Source: Flavobacterium aquidurense
GTDB lineage: Bacteria > Bacteroidota > Bacteroidia > Flavobacteriales > Flavobacteriaceae
Assembly: GCA_900107365.1 (NCBI GenBank)
Contig: FNPS01000001.1
Span: 372,001 to 436,000 of the forward strand
Reading direction: 5' to 3'
Length of the DNA stretch: 64,000 bases
Of this stretch, positions 8,523 through 18,215 are shown in pieces; position 1 is the first letter of the stretch; every line of letters begins with the position of its first letter. The position numbers were made by a program, and so were the translations under genes. The notes beneath the pieces were generated by a model. That model searched no databases. It was not told the DNA's origin and saw only the letters and a program-made list of their open reading frames with translations.

Positions 8523-11500
8523 ATGAAATCAAAATTATTACTAACCGTACTATTACTGTTTACATCTTTTGCATTTTCGCAAAATTTGGATGTAAGCGGT
8601 ACAGTACTAGATGGCTCGGGATTATCACTACCGGGCGTAAATGTAAAAGTTAAAAGTTCCTCCCAAAGTACAACCACAGACTTTGATGGCTCTTTTAAAT
8701 TATTAGGAGTTCCAAAAGGAACTATCATTGTTTTCAGTTATATTGGTTTTCGAACGCAGGAAGTTGCAGTTTCAGGAACCAAAATAACGGTTAAAATGAG
8801 CGACGATGCCAGATCTCTTGATGAAGTCGTTGTGATTGGTTACGGAACTCAAAAGAAAAGAGAAGTAACCGGAGCCGTTTCTGTAGTAGACAGTAAAACG
8901 TTAGATATTTTAAAACCAGTAAAGGTTGAACAAGCTTTACAGGGAACCGTTTCCGGAGTAAACGTAACTACACAATCCGGAGCTCCCGGAGCTAAATTAG
9001 ATATTCGTATTCGTGGTATCGCCACCAATGGAGAAAATGGTCCGCAAGCCATTATTGACGGTTATGTAGGTGATTTAAGTTTGCTTAATCCAAACGATAT
9101 TGAAACTATTACTGTTTTAAAAGATGCGCAAGCTGCCATTTATGGAACTATTGGGGCAAACGGAATTATTTTAATTACCACTAAAATGGGAAAGAAGAAT
9201 TCAAAAACAAAAATCTCTCTAAACAGTTATTCAGGATTTCAGGAAGCTTCGAGAAAATTACCAATGCTCGATGCTACGGAATATGCTTTATTACTAAATG
9301 AAAGTTATGCCAATGGCGGAAAAGCGCTTCCTTACCCAAATGCAAGTGGTTTAGGAAAAGGAACCGACTGGCAAAAAGAAGTTTTGGGTACCGGAGTGCC
9401 AATTTTAAATACTGATTTAACAATTTCTGGAGGATCGGAGAAGATTACCTATTCTGTAAGTGGTTCGCATTTAGATCAGGAAGGTGTAGTAGGACAGGAT
9501 AAATCCGGATTTTTAAGAAATACGGCGAGAATTGCCTTAGGCGCTGATCTAAGCGATAAATTCAAAATAAAAACAAATGTAATTTATACCTATTTCAATA
9601 GAAAAACAATTAATGAAAACGGATTAGGATCTGTACTTTTTAATGCTTTAAACGTGCCGGCAACTATTGCTCCTTACGATGCAAAAGGCGATTTTACTTT
9701 AGTACCAAGTACAACAGGATTGGGAACAGAAATTATAAATCCGTTAGCACAGATTGCAAACACTTACAACGATTATAATTTTAAAAAGCTTAACGGAAAT
9801 TTTGGTTTTGATTATAAAATTTTCAAAGGATTTGTTTTATCAAGTTCTATAGGATTTAATACCGCAAACAGCGAAGGCAAAACCTTTGGAAAACAAATCA
9901 GTTACGGAGGAAAAGTTTTTGATGTTCAGAGAAGTTCTGTAACGCAAACGGCAACAAATGATAATGATTATTCATTTGATATCTACGGAACGTATACTGC
10001 AAAAATAGCAGAGAACCACAACATCACCGCTACATTAGGAAATACTATTTTTAAAACCTGGGGAAATTCAGCTAATGCAACAGGATTTGACGTTCCTAAT
10101 AATTCATGGGAATATGCAGATCTTTCCTTAACCAAAGGATTGCCAACTGCATTGAATACAGGAGGATATGTTTACGACCAAAGAAGACTTTCTTACTTTG
10201 GAAGAGCACAATACGATTATAAAGGAAAGTATCTTTTCTCTGCAATGATCAGACGTGATTCGTCTACAAAATTTGGTCCGGGAAACAAAGTGGGATATTT
10301 TCCATCTTTTACAGCAGGATGGGTAGTTTCTGACGAAGGCTTCTTTGGAGAATCAAAAACAATAAACTTCTTAAAATTCAGAGCCAGTTACGGTACTCTG
10401 GGGAATGACCAAATTCCAAATAACGGTTATCTGTCTCTCTTAACAGGAGAAGCTACTTATGTATTTGACGGTAATTTAACAAGCGGAAAAGCCACCGGAC
10501 AAATTCCTAATTCTGATTTAAAATGGGAGGAAGCTAAAAAGTTTGATGTTGGTTTAGATTTAAGATTATTTAATGATAAAGTTTCTGTAGTTGCTGATTA
10601 TTTTATAGATACCAGAGATGATCTTTTGATACCAAATATTCCGGTTTCTGGAATTATAGGAATAGGTGCGCCGGGTGCGAGTGCTCCAACATTGAATGCA
10701 GGTTCTGTTAGAAATTCAGGTTTTGAATTTGCAATTGATTACAAAGAGAAATTTTCAGATTCTTTTAGTATGAGTGTAGGTTATAATGTAACCTTTATTA
10801 AAAATGAAGTGTTAGAAGTAAATAACGGAACCGGAATTATTGAACAAGGTGGTTTTGGAGTTGGTCAGCCAGCTGCTTCACGTATGGAAGCCGGAAAACC
10901 AATAGGCTATTTTTACGGCTATAAAACAGATGGATTATTTCAAAATCAGGCAGAAGTTGATGCTCATCCATCACAATTGGCTTTAGGAGCAAACGCTGCA
11001 CCGGGAGATATTCGTTATGTAGATTTAAATGGAGACGGTGTAATTGATACTAAAGATAAAACCAATATTGGAGATCCAATTCCTGAAGCAACAATGGGAT
11101 TCAATTTCCAGTTAAATTATAAAAACATTGATTTTGCGCTTTATAGTTTTGCTTCAGTAGGAAACGATATGGTGCGCAATTACGAGAGAGTTCTTTCTGA
11201 TGCTAATCGTTTAGATTATGTTTTAGACAGATGGACAGGTGCCGGAACAAGTACTACTGTGCCAAGAGTAACAACAGGCGCAACGGCAAACAATGTACTT
11301 TCAGATTATTTTGTAGAAGATGCTTCTTATTTCAGAATTCAAAACATACAATTGGGTTATACACTTAATCCAAATGTAACGCAAAAAGCCGGAATTACTA
11401 AACTAAGACTTTATGCAGGAGTAAATAATTTGTACACTTTTACTAAATACAAAGGTTTCGATCCAGGCTCTTCAGCCGGGCCTACAAATCAGGATGGAGT

Positions 11501-11588
11501 ATCTCAATCACCAATTGGTGCCGGAATTGATTACGGTTATTATCCAGTTCCAAGAACCTATTTATTGGGTTTAAACATTAATTTTTAA
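8523..11588 (+). CDS. SusC/RagA-family TonB-linked outer-membrane protein
   Basis: A 1021-residue TonB-dependent transporter that would import beta-glucan oligosaccharides together with the SusD lipoprotein downstream. Residues 1-20 are a signal peptide. They are followed by a carboxypeptidase-regulatory-like domain (about 22-95, DVSGTVLDGSGLSLPGVNV), a TonB-box-like stretch (DEVVVIGYGTQKKREVTGAV), the plug and the barrel. The chain ends in Phe (LGLNINF) as expected for BAM substrates. A calcium-loop-like motif DLNGDGVIDTKD is present in the barrel region. susD starts 12 bases later, so the two are co-transcribed. Substrate is inferred from the two GH16 neighbours. Confidence 0.95.
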   Translation: MKSKLLLTVLLLFTSFAFSQNLDVSGTVLDGSGLSLPGVNVKVKSSSQSTTTDFDGSFKLLGVPKGTIIVFSYIGFRTQEVAVSGTKITVKMSDDARSLDEVVVIGYGTQKKREVTGAVSVVDSKTLDILKPVKVEQALQGTVSGVNVTTQSGAPGAKLDIRIRGIATNGENGPQAIIDGYVGDLSLLNPNDIETITVLKDAQAAIYGTIGANGIILITTKMGKKNSKTKISLNSYSGFQEASRKLPMLDATEYALLLNESYANGGKALPYPNASGLGKGTDWQKEVLGTGVPILNTDLTISGGSEKITYSVSGSHLDQEGVVGQDKSGFLRNTARIALGADLSDKFKIKTNVIYTYFNRKTINENGLGSVLFNALNVPATIAPYDAKGDFTLVPSTTGLGTEIINPLAQIANTYNDYNFKKLNGNFGFDYKIFKGFVLSSSIGFNTANSEGKTFGKQISYGGKVFDVQRSSVTQTATNDNDYSFDIYGTYTAKIAENHNITATLGNTIFKTWGNSANATGFDVPNNSWEYADLSLTKGLPTALNTGGYVYDQRRLSYFGRAQYDYKGKYLFSAMIRRDSSTKFGPGNKVGYFPSFTAGWVVSDEGFFGESKTINFLKFRASYGTLGNDQIPNNGYLSLLTGEATYVFDGNLTSGKATGQIPNSDLKWEEAKKFDVGLDLRLFNDKVSVVADYFIDTRDDLLIPNIPVSGIIGIGAPGASAPTLNAGSVRNSGFEFAIDYKEKFSDSFSMSVGYNVTFIKNEVLEVNNGTGIIEQGGFGVGQPAASRMEAGKPIGYFYGYKTDGLFQNQAEVDAHPSQLALGANAAPGDIRYVDLNGDGVIDTKDKTNIGDPIPEATMGFNFQLNYKNIDFALYSFASVGNDMVRNYERVLSDANRLDYVLDRWTGAGTSTTVPRVTTGATANNVLSDYFVEDASYFRIQNIQLGYTLNPNVTQKAGITKLRLYAGVNNLYTFTKYKGFDPGSSAGPTNQDGVSQSPIGAGIDYGYYPVPRTYLLGLNINF

Positions 11589-11599
11589 TTTCAATAAAA

Positions 11600-13099
11600 A
11601 TGAAAAAATATTTAATCACAACCATTATAACACTTACACTGTTCTCGACAATAAGTATTTCTTGTTCCGATGATTTTGTAAGTCCTAAGCCAAAGTATTC
11701 TATAGATTCTGAGAATTATTTCAATTCAAAAGAAGACTATGATGATGCCTTAGTTGCTGCTTACGATTTGTTGCAATCTTCGTATGTCAATGTTTTATTA
11801 GGAGAAATTGCTTCAGACAATACTTTGTGTGGAGGAGAAAGTCCGACAGACGTTATTGGTTTTCAGCAAATAGACGACATGATTCATACGCCGGTAAACA
11901 GCAATTTGAGAGATATCTGGAATTGGATGTTTGCGGGAGTTCAAAGAGCCAATTATATTCTTGAATTTAAGGATAAAACAGATTTCGAGGGAAAAAACCA
12001 GCTAATTGCAGAGACACGTTTTCTGAGAGCATATTACCAGTTTGAGTTAGTAAAATGGTTTGGTGGAATCCCGATGAAAGGAGATGTTAGATTTAAAGTT
12101 GGAGATGAAAAAACAGTAGCAAGAGCATCTGCTCAGGAAGTGTATGCTTCAATTGAAGCTGATTTGATTTTTGCTGCCGCCAATTTATCTCCAACGGCAT
12201 CTCAAAAAGGGAGAGTTACAAAAGGTGCAGCACAGGCATTATTGGGAAAAGCCTATTTGTATCAAAATAAATTTGCACAAGCTGCAGCTGTTCTTGATGC
12301 TGTAATTACTTCGGGTAAATATTCATTACAGTCAGATTATGATGCCATGTTTGAATTGGATGGAGAAAACGGAACAGAATCTGTTTTTGAAGTACAATAT
12401 ACAGATGTTGAAGGAGCCGGTTTTACCTGTTTACAATGTAGTGAAGGTAACGTTGCAGTTGGTTTTAGTGGTATCCGTAATTATTCAGGACCATTATTCT
12501 CATCTGGATTTAGTTTTAATATTCCGACCAAAGAAAGTGCCGATGCTTTTGAAGTGGGTGACAAACGTAAAGATGTTGCCATATTGGATATTGTGGCCTG
12601 GGCTGCTGCAAATGCTTCATTTGATGGAGGCAAAGGTGTCAGTTTCGGAAAAGGAAATGAAGACACAGGTTATTTCAACAGAAAATATCTTCCAAGAAAA
12701 AGAAGCGCAACTGCGGCTGGAGATTTGAATTTGACAAATCCAAATAATTACAGAGCGATTCGCTACGCAGATGTTTTATTAATGGCAGCCGAAGCTTATA
12801 GTCGTGCTGGTACCAATGATGCAAAAGCAAGAGATTATTTAAATCAGGTTAGAAGACGTGCTTTTGGAGACAATAACCATGATATTTCAGTTTCTGGTGC
12901 CGCTTTGACCGATTTTATTTGGGCTGAGAGAAGAGTAGAACTTTTTGGAGAAGGACATCGTTTCTTCGATTTAGTAAGAACAGGAAAAGCAGTTGGCAAA
13001 ATTCCGGGTTTTAAAGCAAATAAAAACGAGTTATTTCCGCTTCCAATTGAAGAAATTCAATTCGCAAACGGAAACTGGCAACAAAACCCTGGATATTAA
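11600..13099 (+). CDS. SusD/RagB-family nutrient-binding lipoprotein
   Basis: A 499-residue surface lipoprotein that would form the lid of the SusC transporter and bind the glycan. The signal peptide ends at Cys22 (lipobox ISISC). The N-terminal SusD region (about 25-220) contains the TPR-like helices (RFLRAYYQFELVKWFGGIP), and the C-terminal RagB/SusD region includes YRAIRYADVLLMAAEAYSRAG and a family-typical ERRVELFGEGHRFFDLVRTG segment. Length is normal. It lies 12 bases after SusC and 13 bases before the next lipoprotein. Confidence 0.95.
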   Translation: MKKYLITTIITLTLFSTISISCSDDFVSPKPKYSIDSENYFNSKEDYDDALVAAYDLLQSSYVNVLLGEIASDNTLCGGESPTDVIGFQQIDDMIHTPVNSNLRDIWNWMFAGVQRANYILEFKDKTDFEGKNQLIAETRFLRAYYQFELVKWFGGIPMKGDVRFKVGDEKTVARASAQEVYASIEADLIFAAANLSPTASQKGRVTKGAAQALLGKAYLYQNKFAQAAAVLDAVITSGKYSLQSDYDAMFELDGENGTESVFEVQYTDVEGAGFTCLQCSEGNVAVGFSGIRNYSGPLFSSGFSFNIPTKESADAFEVGDKRKDVAILDIVAWAAANASFDGGKGVSFGKGNEDTGYFNRKYLPRKRSATAAGDLNLTNPNNYRAIRYADVLLMAAEAYSRAGTNDAKARDYLNQVRRRAFGDNNHDISVSGAALTDFIWAERRVELFGEGHRFFDLVRTGKAVGKIPGFKANKNELFPLPIEEIQFANGNWQQNPGY

Positions 13100-13111
13100 A
13101 AATATACTATT

Positions 13112-14713
13112 ATGAAAAAAATACAGTTAATTATAAGTTTTTTCGTTTTAATAATCTTTCTAGGTTGTTCAAGCGATGAAAGCAGCAATATTGATTTAGA
13201 TGCTGTAAGTGCACCGGCTAATATTGCTGCCTTGACAACAGTAACACAGGATAATTCAGGTAAAGTTACTTTTATACCAAAAGGAGAAGGAGTAACGCAA
13301 TACAAGATAAATTACGGTGACGGATCTCCTGAGTCTGCTTATTTTGGAGCGGGTGGCACAACAACACACACTTACAAAGAAGGTGTTTATCAGTCGAAAA
13401 TTATCGCAATGGGAATTTCAGGAAAAACAACTGAAGTGATTCAACCGGTTGTCGTTTCTTTTAAATCTCCTGAGAACTTGAAAGTGGTAATTACAAATGA
13501 TATATCTGTTTCTAAAAAAGTAACCGTAAAAGCAACAGCTGATTTTGCCTTGTTTTATGATGTTTATTTTGGAGAAACTGGAAAACCGGAGCCAATTTCA
13601 GCTAATAATGGAGAATCTGTTTCATATGTATATAAGGAAGCAGGAACTTATACAATTCGTGTAGTTTCAAAAAGTGCTGCAATTAAAACGACGGAATATA
13701 CAGAGCAGTTTGCTGCAAAATTAGTGCTAAATCCTACTACTTCAGCAACTACACCTCCTAACAGACCAGCCGGAAATGTGATTTCTATCTATAGTGCAAA
13801 ATACACTAATATTGCCGGAACTAATTTCTATCCAAATTGGGGACAATCAGGCGGTTATTCAGAATTTGATTTGAATGGCGATAAAATGCTGAATTATACT
13901 AATTTAAATTATCAGGGAATTGCCTTGGCAGATAATGTCACGGTTGATGTTTCGGGAATGGATTATGTTCACCTCGATGTTTGGACAGCAGATTTACAAA
14001 AATTAGAAACTTCGCTAATCAGTAAAACGAATGGAGAAAGACCAGTAACAAAAGATCTGATCGCCAATCAATGGACAAGTATTGATATTCCGATTTCGGC
14101 CTTTACAAGTCAGACAAACTTCAAAGTAGCAGATATTTTTCAACTAAAATTGGTTGGAACTCCCGCTGGTAAAAACATTTTTGTTGATAATATTTATTTC
14201 TATAAAAATGGAGAAGCATTAAGTGTCGCAGCGCCAACACCAACAAAACCTGCCACTGATGTAATTTCAATGTTTAGTAATGCGTATTCAAATGTGCCAA
14301 TTGCAACATGGCGTACAGATTGGTCAGCAGCTACATTAGAAGAAACAGCTGTAGCAGGAAACGCAGTAAAAAAATACTCCGATTTAAATTTTGTGGGTAT
14401 TGAACCAACTGCAACAATTGACACGGGTGCAATGACGCATTTTCATGTAGATGTCTGGTCAGCTGATTTTACAGAATTCAGAATAAAATTAGTTGATTTT
14501 GGAGCTAATGGCGTTTACAACGGAGGAGGAGATGACAAAGAACACGAAATTAAAGTTACCGCTCCTGCAAAAGGAACATGGGTAAGTTTAGATATTCCTT
14601 TAAGCGATTTTACAGGATTAACAACCCGGGCGCATATTGCTCAACTTATTTATTCAGGGAATCCTAGCGGAGCACATACTATATATATAGATAATGTTTA
14701 TTTCCATAAATAA
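13112..14713 (+). CDS. Surface glycan-binding lipoprotein with duplicated module
   Basis: A 533-residue lipoprotein (Cys19) at the position normally taken by a SusE/SusF-like or surface glycan-binding protein. PKD-like beta domains occupy about 35-215 (INYGDGSPESAYFG, TTHTYKEGVY, then a second). Two related modules of about 140 residues follow, each beginning VIS(I/M)(Y/F)S and sharing the pattern VDVSGMDYVHLDVWTADLQ versus IDTGAMTHFHVDVWSADFT, each ending in IFVDNIYFYK or IYIDNVYFHK. This looks like tandem carbohydrate-binding modules. No catalytic motif is seen. Binding of beta-glucan is inferred from context. Confidence 0.85.
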   Translation: MKKIQLIISFFVLIIFLGCSSDESSNIDLDAVSAPANIAALTTVTQDNSGKVTFIPKGEGVTQYKINYGDGSPESAYFGAGGTTTHTYKEGVYQSKIIAMGISGKTTEVIQPVVVSFKSPENLKVVITNDISVSKKVTVKATADFALFYDVYFGETGKPEPISANNGESVSYVYKEAGTYTIRVVSKSAAIKTTEYTEQFAAKLVLNPTTSATTPPNRPAGNVISIYSAKYTNIAGTNFYPNWGQSGGYSEFDLNGDKMLNYTNLNYQGIALADNVTVDVSGMDYVHLDVWTADLQKLETSLISKTNGERPVTKDLIANQWTSIDIPISAFTSQTNFKVADIFQLKLVGTPAGKNIFVDNIYFYKNGEALSVAAPTPTKPATDVISMFSNAYSNVPIATWRTDWSAATLEETAVAGNAVKKYSDLNFVGIEPTATIDTGAMTHFHVDVWSADFTEFRIKLVDFGANGVYNGGGDDKEHEIKVTAPAKGTWVSLDIPLSDFTGLTTRAHIAQLIYSGNPSGAHTIYIDNVYFHK

Positions 14714-14770
14714 GATAAGCACTTTTAAAAAGACATTAAAATGAATTTACATTTTATAAAAAATAACAAA

Positions 14771-16429
14771 ATGAAAAAATATAATAAATACTTCGTATTA
14801 CTTTTTGCACTGCTTTTAGTAATAAGTTGCCAAAAAGATGATTACGCTTTTGGCGATTTGTCTGCACCCACAAATTTGCAGGTTAAAGCCGAAATTGTTG
14901 GAAAAACAGCCGCTGCTCCTAACGGAGACGGATCAGGAATGGTAAAACTTACTGCAACTGCAGATAACGCTATTTCATACAAATATGTATTTACTGACGG
15001 TACTACTGAAAATGCGCCAAACGGTATCTTTACAAAACGATTTACCAAAACAGGATTAAATAAATATACTGTAACGGTAATTGCCTCTGGAAAAGGAGGG
15101 ATAGCAACAAACACAACAATAGATGTTGAGGTGGTAAGTAATTTCAGTGACGACGAAGCGGTTCAGTTTTTAACAGCCGGAACTTCAAAAAAATGGTATT
15201 GGTCAGCTTCTGAACCTGGTCATTTAGGTGTTGGACAAAATGATGGTGATGCTACTAAAAATTATTTCGCAAACTATTATATGGCTGGACCTTTTGAAAA
15301 AGCTGGTTCACCAAGCAGCAGCTGTTTATACGAGAACGTATTGACATTCTCTCTCGAAAGTGACCAACTTAAGTTTCAGTTAGATAACGGTGGATCGACC
15401 TTCTTTAATGCTGCTTTTGCAAGTGTAGCCGGAGGAAGCGGACCGGACGATTCTTGCTTGTCATACAATGCTTCTGGTAAAAAATCAGTTTCATTAAGTC
15501 CATCAGAATCGGTTGTCATGTCAAATCCAAATCATGCAACTCAAACCAGAGGAACAACAATGAACTTCTCTGATGGCGGATTTATGGGGTATTACATTGG
15601 TCAGAGTTCGTATGAGATTTTGTCAATTACAGCTAACAGAATGGTCGTTAGAGCCGTTATGGGCGGAAATCCGGCATTGGCATGGTATCATATTTTTACC
15701 ACCACAAAACCAACTCAGGCTCCACCGGCAGATTTTACAAAACTAGTTTGGTCAGATGAATTTAATACTGATGGAGCACCTGATGCGACAAAATGGAATT
15801 ACGATTTAGGAAAAGGTGACAACGGTTGGGGAAATAATGAAAAACAGAATTACACCAACTCGGCTACAAACGTAATTGTGCAAGGCGGAAGTTTGAAAAT
15901 TACAGCTAAAAAAGAAGCTTCAGGCGGAGCAGATTATTCTTCGGCGAGATTAAAAACAGATGCTAAATTTGCCTTTACTTACGGAAAAGTTGAGATTAAA
16001 GCTAAGTTGCCAATTGGTGCCGGAACCTGGCCGGCAATCTGGATGCTGGGGCAAAATTATGCCACCAAACCTTGGCCAGCTTGTGGAGAAATTGATATTA
16101 TGGAGCATGTTGGTAATAATCAAAATGTTATTTTGAGCACACTTCATTATCCGGGACACTCTGGTGGAGGTGGAAATACTGGGTCTAAAACAATACCAAA
16201 TGTTTCAACTGAATTTCATGTTTATAAAGCGGTCTGGACTGCTGCATCGGTTACAACATTTGTAGATGATGTTCAGATTCATTCTGTTCCTAATGACGGT
16301 TCTTTGCCTTTTAATAGTGATTTTTTCTTAATTTTAAATGTCGCAATGGGAGGTAATTTGGGAGGCAATATTGATGCCGCTTTCACACAGTCTTCTATGG
16401 AGATTGATTATGTAAGAGTGTATCAATAG
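14771..16429 (+). CDS. GH16 beta-glucanase lipoprotein (laminarinase-like)
   Basis: A family 16 endo-beta-glucanase, likely cell-surface anchored. From the ATG at 14771 the protein has 552 residues and a clean lipobox with Cys20; an in-frame ATG at 14741 would only lengthen the signal peptide. A PKD-like domain spans about 30-122 and an uncharacterised beta-rich module with several Cys about 125-315. The GH16 domain runs from about 322 to the end and has the catalytic signature GEIDIMEHVG: Glu440 nucleophile, Asp442, Glu445 acid/base. The EIDIME form with a Met between Asp and Glu is typical of laminarinases and lichenases. It is the fourth gene of the SusC operon. Confidence 0.93.
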   Translation: MKKYNKYFVLLFALLLVISCQKDDYAFGDLSAPTNLQVKAEIVGKTAAAPNGDGSGMVKLTATADNAISYKYVFTDGTTENAPNGIFTKRFTKTGLNKYTVTVIASGKGGIATNTTIDVEVVSNFSDDEAVQFLTAGTSKKWYWSASEPGHLGVGQNDGDATKNYFANYYMAGPFEKAGSPSSSCLYENVLTFSLESDQLKFQLDNGGSTFFNAAFASVAGGSGPDDSCLSYNASGKKSVSLSPSESVVMSNPNHATQTRGTTMNFSDGGFMGYYIGQSSYEILSITANRMVVRAVMGGNPALAWYHIFTTTKPTQAPPADFTKLVWSDEFNTDGAPDATKWNYDLGKGDNGWGNNEKQNYTNSATNVIVQGGSLKITAKKEASGGADYSSARLKTDAKFAFTYGKVEIKAKLPIGAGTWPAIWMLGQNYATKPWPACGEIDIMEHVGNNQNVILSTLHYPGHSGGGGNTGSKTIPNVSTEFHVYKAVWTAASVTTFVDDVQIHSVPNDGSLPFNSDFFLILNVAMGGNLGGNIDAAFTQSSMEIDYVRVYQ

Positions 16430-16459
16430 ATTATAGATTAATTAGTAATAATGAAATGA

Positions 16460-16490
16460 GAAGGTCAGTTTAGGCTGACCTTCTTAATTT
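16460..16490 (+). terminator. Hairpin terminator between the two GH16 genes
   Basis: Arms GAAGGTCAG (16460-16468) and CTGACCTTC (16475-16483) with a six-base loop are followed by a T-rich run. It may end the main SusC operon or reduce read-through into the second GH16 gene. Confidence 0.7.
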
Positions 16491-16511
16491 TTGTAATTTT
16501 AAAATGATACT

Positions 16512-17270
16512 ATGAAAAAAATAATGGTATTGCTGTTAATTAGCAGTTTTTGTTTCGCGCAGGAAGTAAAAAGAAAATTAGTTTGGGAAGAAAATTTCAA
16601 CAATAAAGATTTAAACGAAAAAGACTGGAATTTCGAAGTCGGTGACGGTTGCCCAAATCTTTGTGGTTTTGGAAATAACGAAAGACAAATTTATACCAAA
16701 ACCAACCACGAGTTTAAAGAGGGTAATTTAGTTATCGAAGCCAAAAAAGAAGGAAGTAAATATACATCGACTAAAATCACGACAAAAGGTAAAAAAGAAT
16801 TTTTATACGGTCGAATAGAAGCAAGGGCAAAATTACCCGTGGGACATGGTTTATGGCCGGCATTCTGGATGTTAGGTGCCAATATTGATGAAATCCACTG
16901 GCCAAAAGCAGGTGAAATTGATATTTTAGAATACATTGGCCGAGACCCTCATATGGTCTACACAACTTTGCACACGCAAGACAGTCACGGAAATACGATC
17001 AATACAAAAAGAACAGCATTCCCTAATATTGAAGAAGGATACCACGTTTATGCAATCGAATGGACAAAAGATAAAATTGATTTTTTTGTCGACCAAACTT
17101 TAGCATATACTTTTAATCCAGCGGTAAAAAATGAAGATACATGGCCCTTTGATAAACCTTTCTATATCATCGTTAATTTAGCGATTGGAGGCAATTTTGG
17201 AGGCCCTGAAGTAGATGATAAGGTACTGCCGCAAAAGTACTATGTAGATTACGTACGAGTTTACCAATGA
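16512..17270 (+). CDS. Secreted GH16 beta-glucanase
   Basis: A compact 252-residue family 16 glycoside hydrolase with a signal peptide cleaved after about residue 17 (SSFCFAQ). There is no lipobox Cys, so it is probably periplasmic or released. It consists of just the catalytic domain, with GEIDILEYIG giving Glu135, Asp137 and Glu140 as the catalytic triad and GLWPAFWMLG as a conserved substrate-cleft stretch. It is related to the C-terminal domain of its upstream neighbour but lacks the accessory modules. Together they suggest surface cutting of a glucan followed by processing of imported fragments. Confidence 0.93.
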   Translation: MKKIMVLLLISSFCFAQEVKRKLVWEENFNNKDLNEKDWNFEVGDGCPNLCGFGNNERQIYTKTNHEFKEGNLVIEAKKEGSKYTSTKITTKGKKEFLYGRIEARAKLPVGHGLWPAFWMLGANIDEIHWPKAGEIDILEYIGRDPHMVYTTLHTQDSHGNTINTKRTAFPNIEEGYHVYAIEWTKDKIDFFVDQTLAYTFNPAVKNEDTWPFDKPFYIIVNLAIGGNFGGPEVDDKVLPQKYYVDYVRVYQ

Positions 17271-17284
17271 TAAATAGGGTGTTG

Positions 17285-17342
17285 AAAAAATAGACATATG
17301 TGACTTAAGTGTTTAATTGTAAGTTATTTATGTCTATTTTTT
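17285..17342 (+). terminator. Terminator at the end of the glucan locus
   Basis: The inverted repeat AAAAAATAGACATA (17285-17298) and TATGTCTATTTTTT (17329-17342) ends in a T run and closes the glucan operon. A smaller internal stem may form in the loop. Confidence 0.7.
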
Positions 17343-17450
17343 TATGCTCTTAACATTTCTTAAATTTAATGTTTTAACGCACTTTGTCGATTAAATTTAG
17401 GTTTTATTTATATTTTCTGATATTTTGTTGTTAATTATTCTCGATTTAAT

Positions 17451-17482
17451 TTGCTTTTTAAAATAATTATTTGTTAAATTTG
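17451..17482 (+). promoter_or_regulatory. Bacteroidota promoter for the sigma-factor gene
   Basis: TTG at 17451-17453, a 21-base spacer and TAAATTTG at 17475-17482 match the flavobacterial TTG-N17-23-TAnnTTTG consensus. The predicted leader to the ATG at 17581 is about 90 bases. Confidence 0.6.
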
Positions 17483-17580
17483 GTCACGATATTAACATAA
17501 ACAAAAAAAGATAGGCCTATACAATAAAATTACTTTTTAGAAAAATTACTCCAAATTATAAAACCTAAAAAAGTAGTATT

Positions 17581-18165
17581 ATGGCAGATCTGCATATTCC
17601 AGACGCTCTATTAGTAAAAAATTATATCGAAGGCAATGAAACTGCCCTTTCGATACTAATTAAAAGGCACGAGTCTAAAATATATGGATTCATATATTCA
17701 AAGATTGCTGATAGAGATATTTCAAACGATATTTTTCAAGATACTTTTATTAAGGTAATCAAAACCTTAAAAAGCAATTCATATAATGAAGAAGGTAAAT
17801 TCTTGCCTTGGGTTATGCGTATTTCACACAATTTAATTGTAGACCACTTTCGTAAAACTAAAAAAATGCCGATGTACAGAGAAACAGAAGAGTTTTCTAT
17901 TTTTTCTGTCATGTCTGACGATTCTCTAACCATTGAAAGCAAAATGATCGTTGATCAGGTCGAAGTGGACTTGAAAAGATTAATTGAAGAGCTTCCGGAA
18001 GATCAAAAAGAAGTATTAGTAATGCGTATGTATCAGGATATGAGTTTCAAGGAAATATCTGAATTAACGGATGTTAGCATCAATACAGCGCTCGGAAGAA
18101 TGCGTTATGCACTAATGAATTTGAGAAAAATAATTGATAAACATCAAATTATTTTAACCAACTAA
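17581..18165 (+). CDS. ECF-like RNA polymerase sigma-70 factor
   Basis: A 194-residue sigma factor with region 2 (about 12-85, including DIFQDTFIKVIKTL and the core-binding helix) and region 4 (about 130-185, with LPEDQKEVLVMRMYQDMSFKEISELTDVSINTALGRM in segments forming the helix-turn-helix). Regions 1 and 3 are absent, as in ECF sigma factors. No anti-sigma factor gene with a recognisable zinc or transmembrane domain follows; instead a 47-residue gene lies 50 bases downstream. It has its own promoter and a shared terminator at 18415. The regulon cannot be told from the sequence. Confidence 0.93.
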   Translation: MADLHIPDALLVKNYIEGNETALSILIKRHESKIYGFIYSKIADRDISNDIFQDTFIKVIKTLKSNSYNEEGKFLPWVMRISHNLIVDHFRKTKKMPMYRETEEFSIFSVMSDDSLTIESKMIVDQVEVDLKRLIEELPEDQKEVLVMRMYQDMSFKEISELTDVSINTALGRMRYALMNLRKIIDKHQIILTN

Positions 18166-18215
18166 TACTATTTTGAATATTAGCTCGTTATACTTAATAT
18201 AAACATATTTATAGT

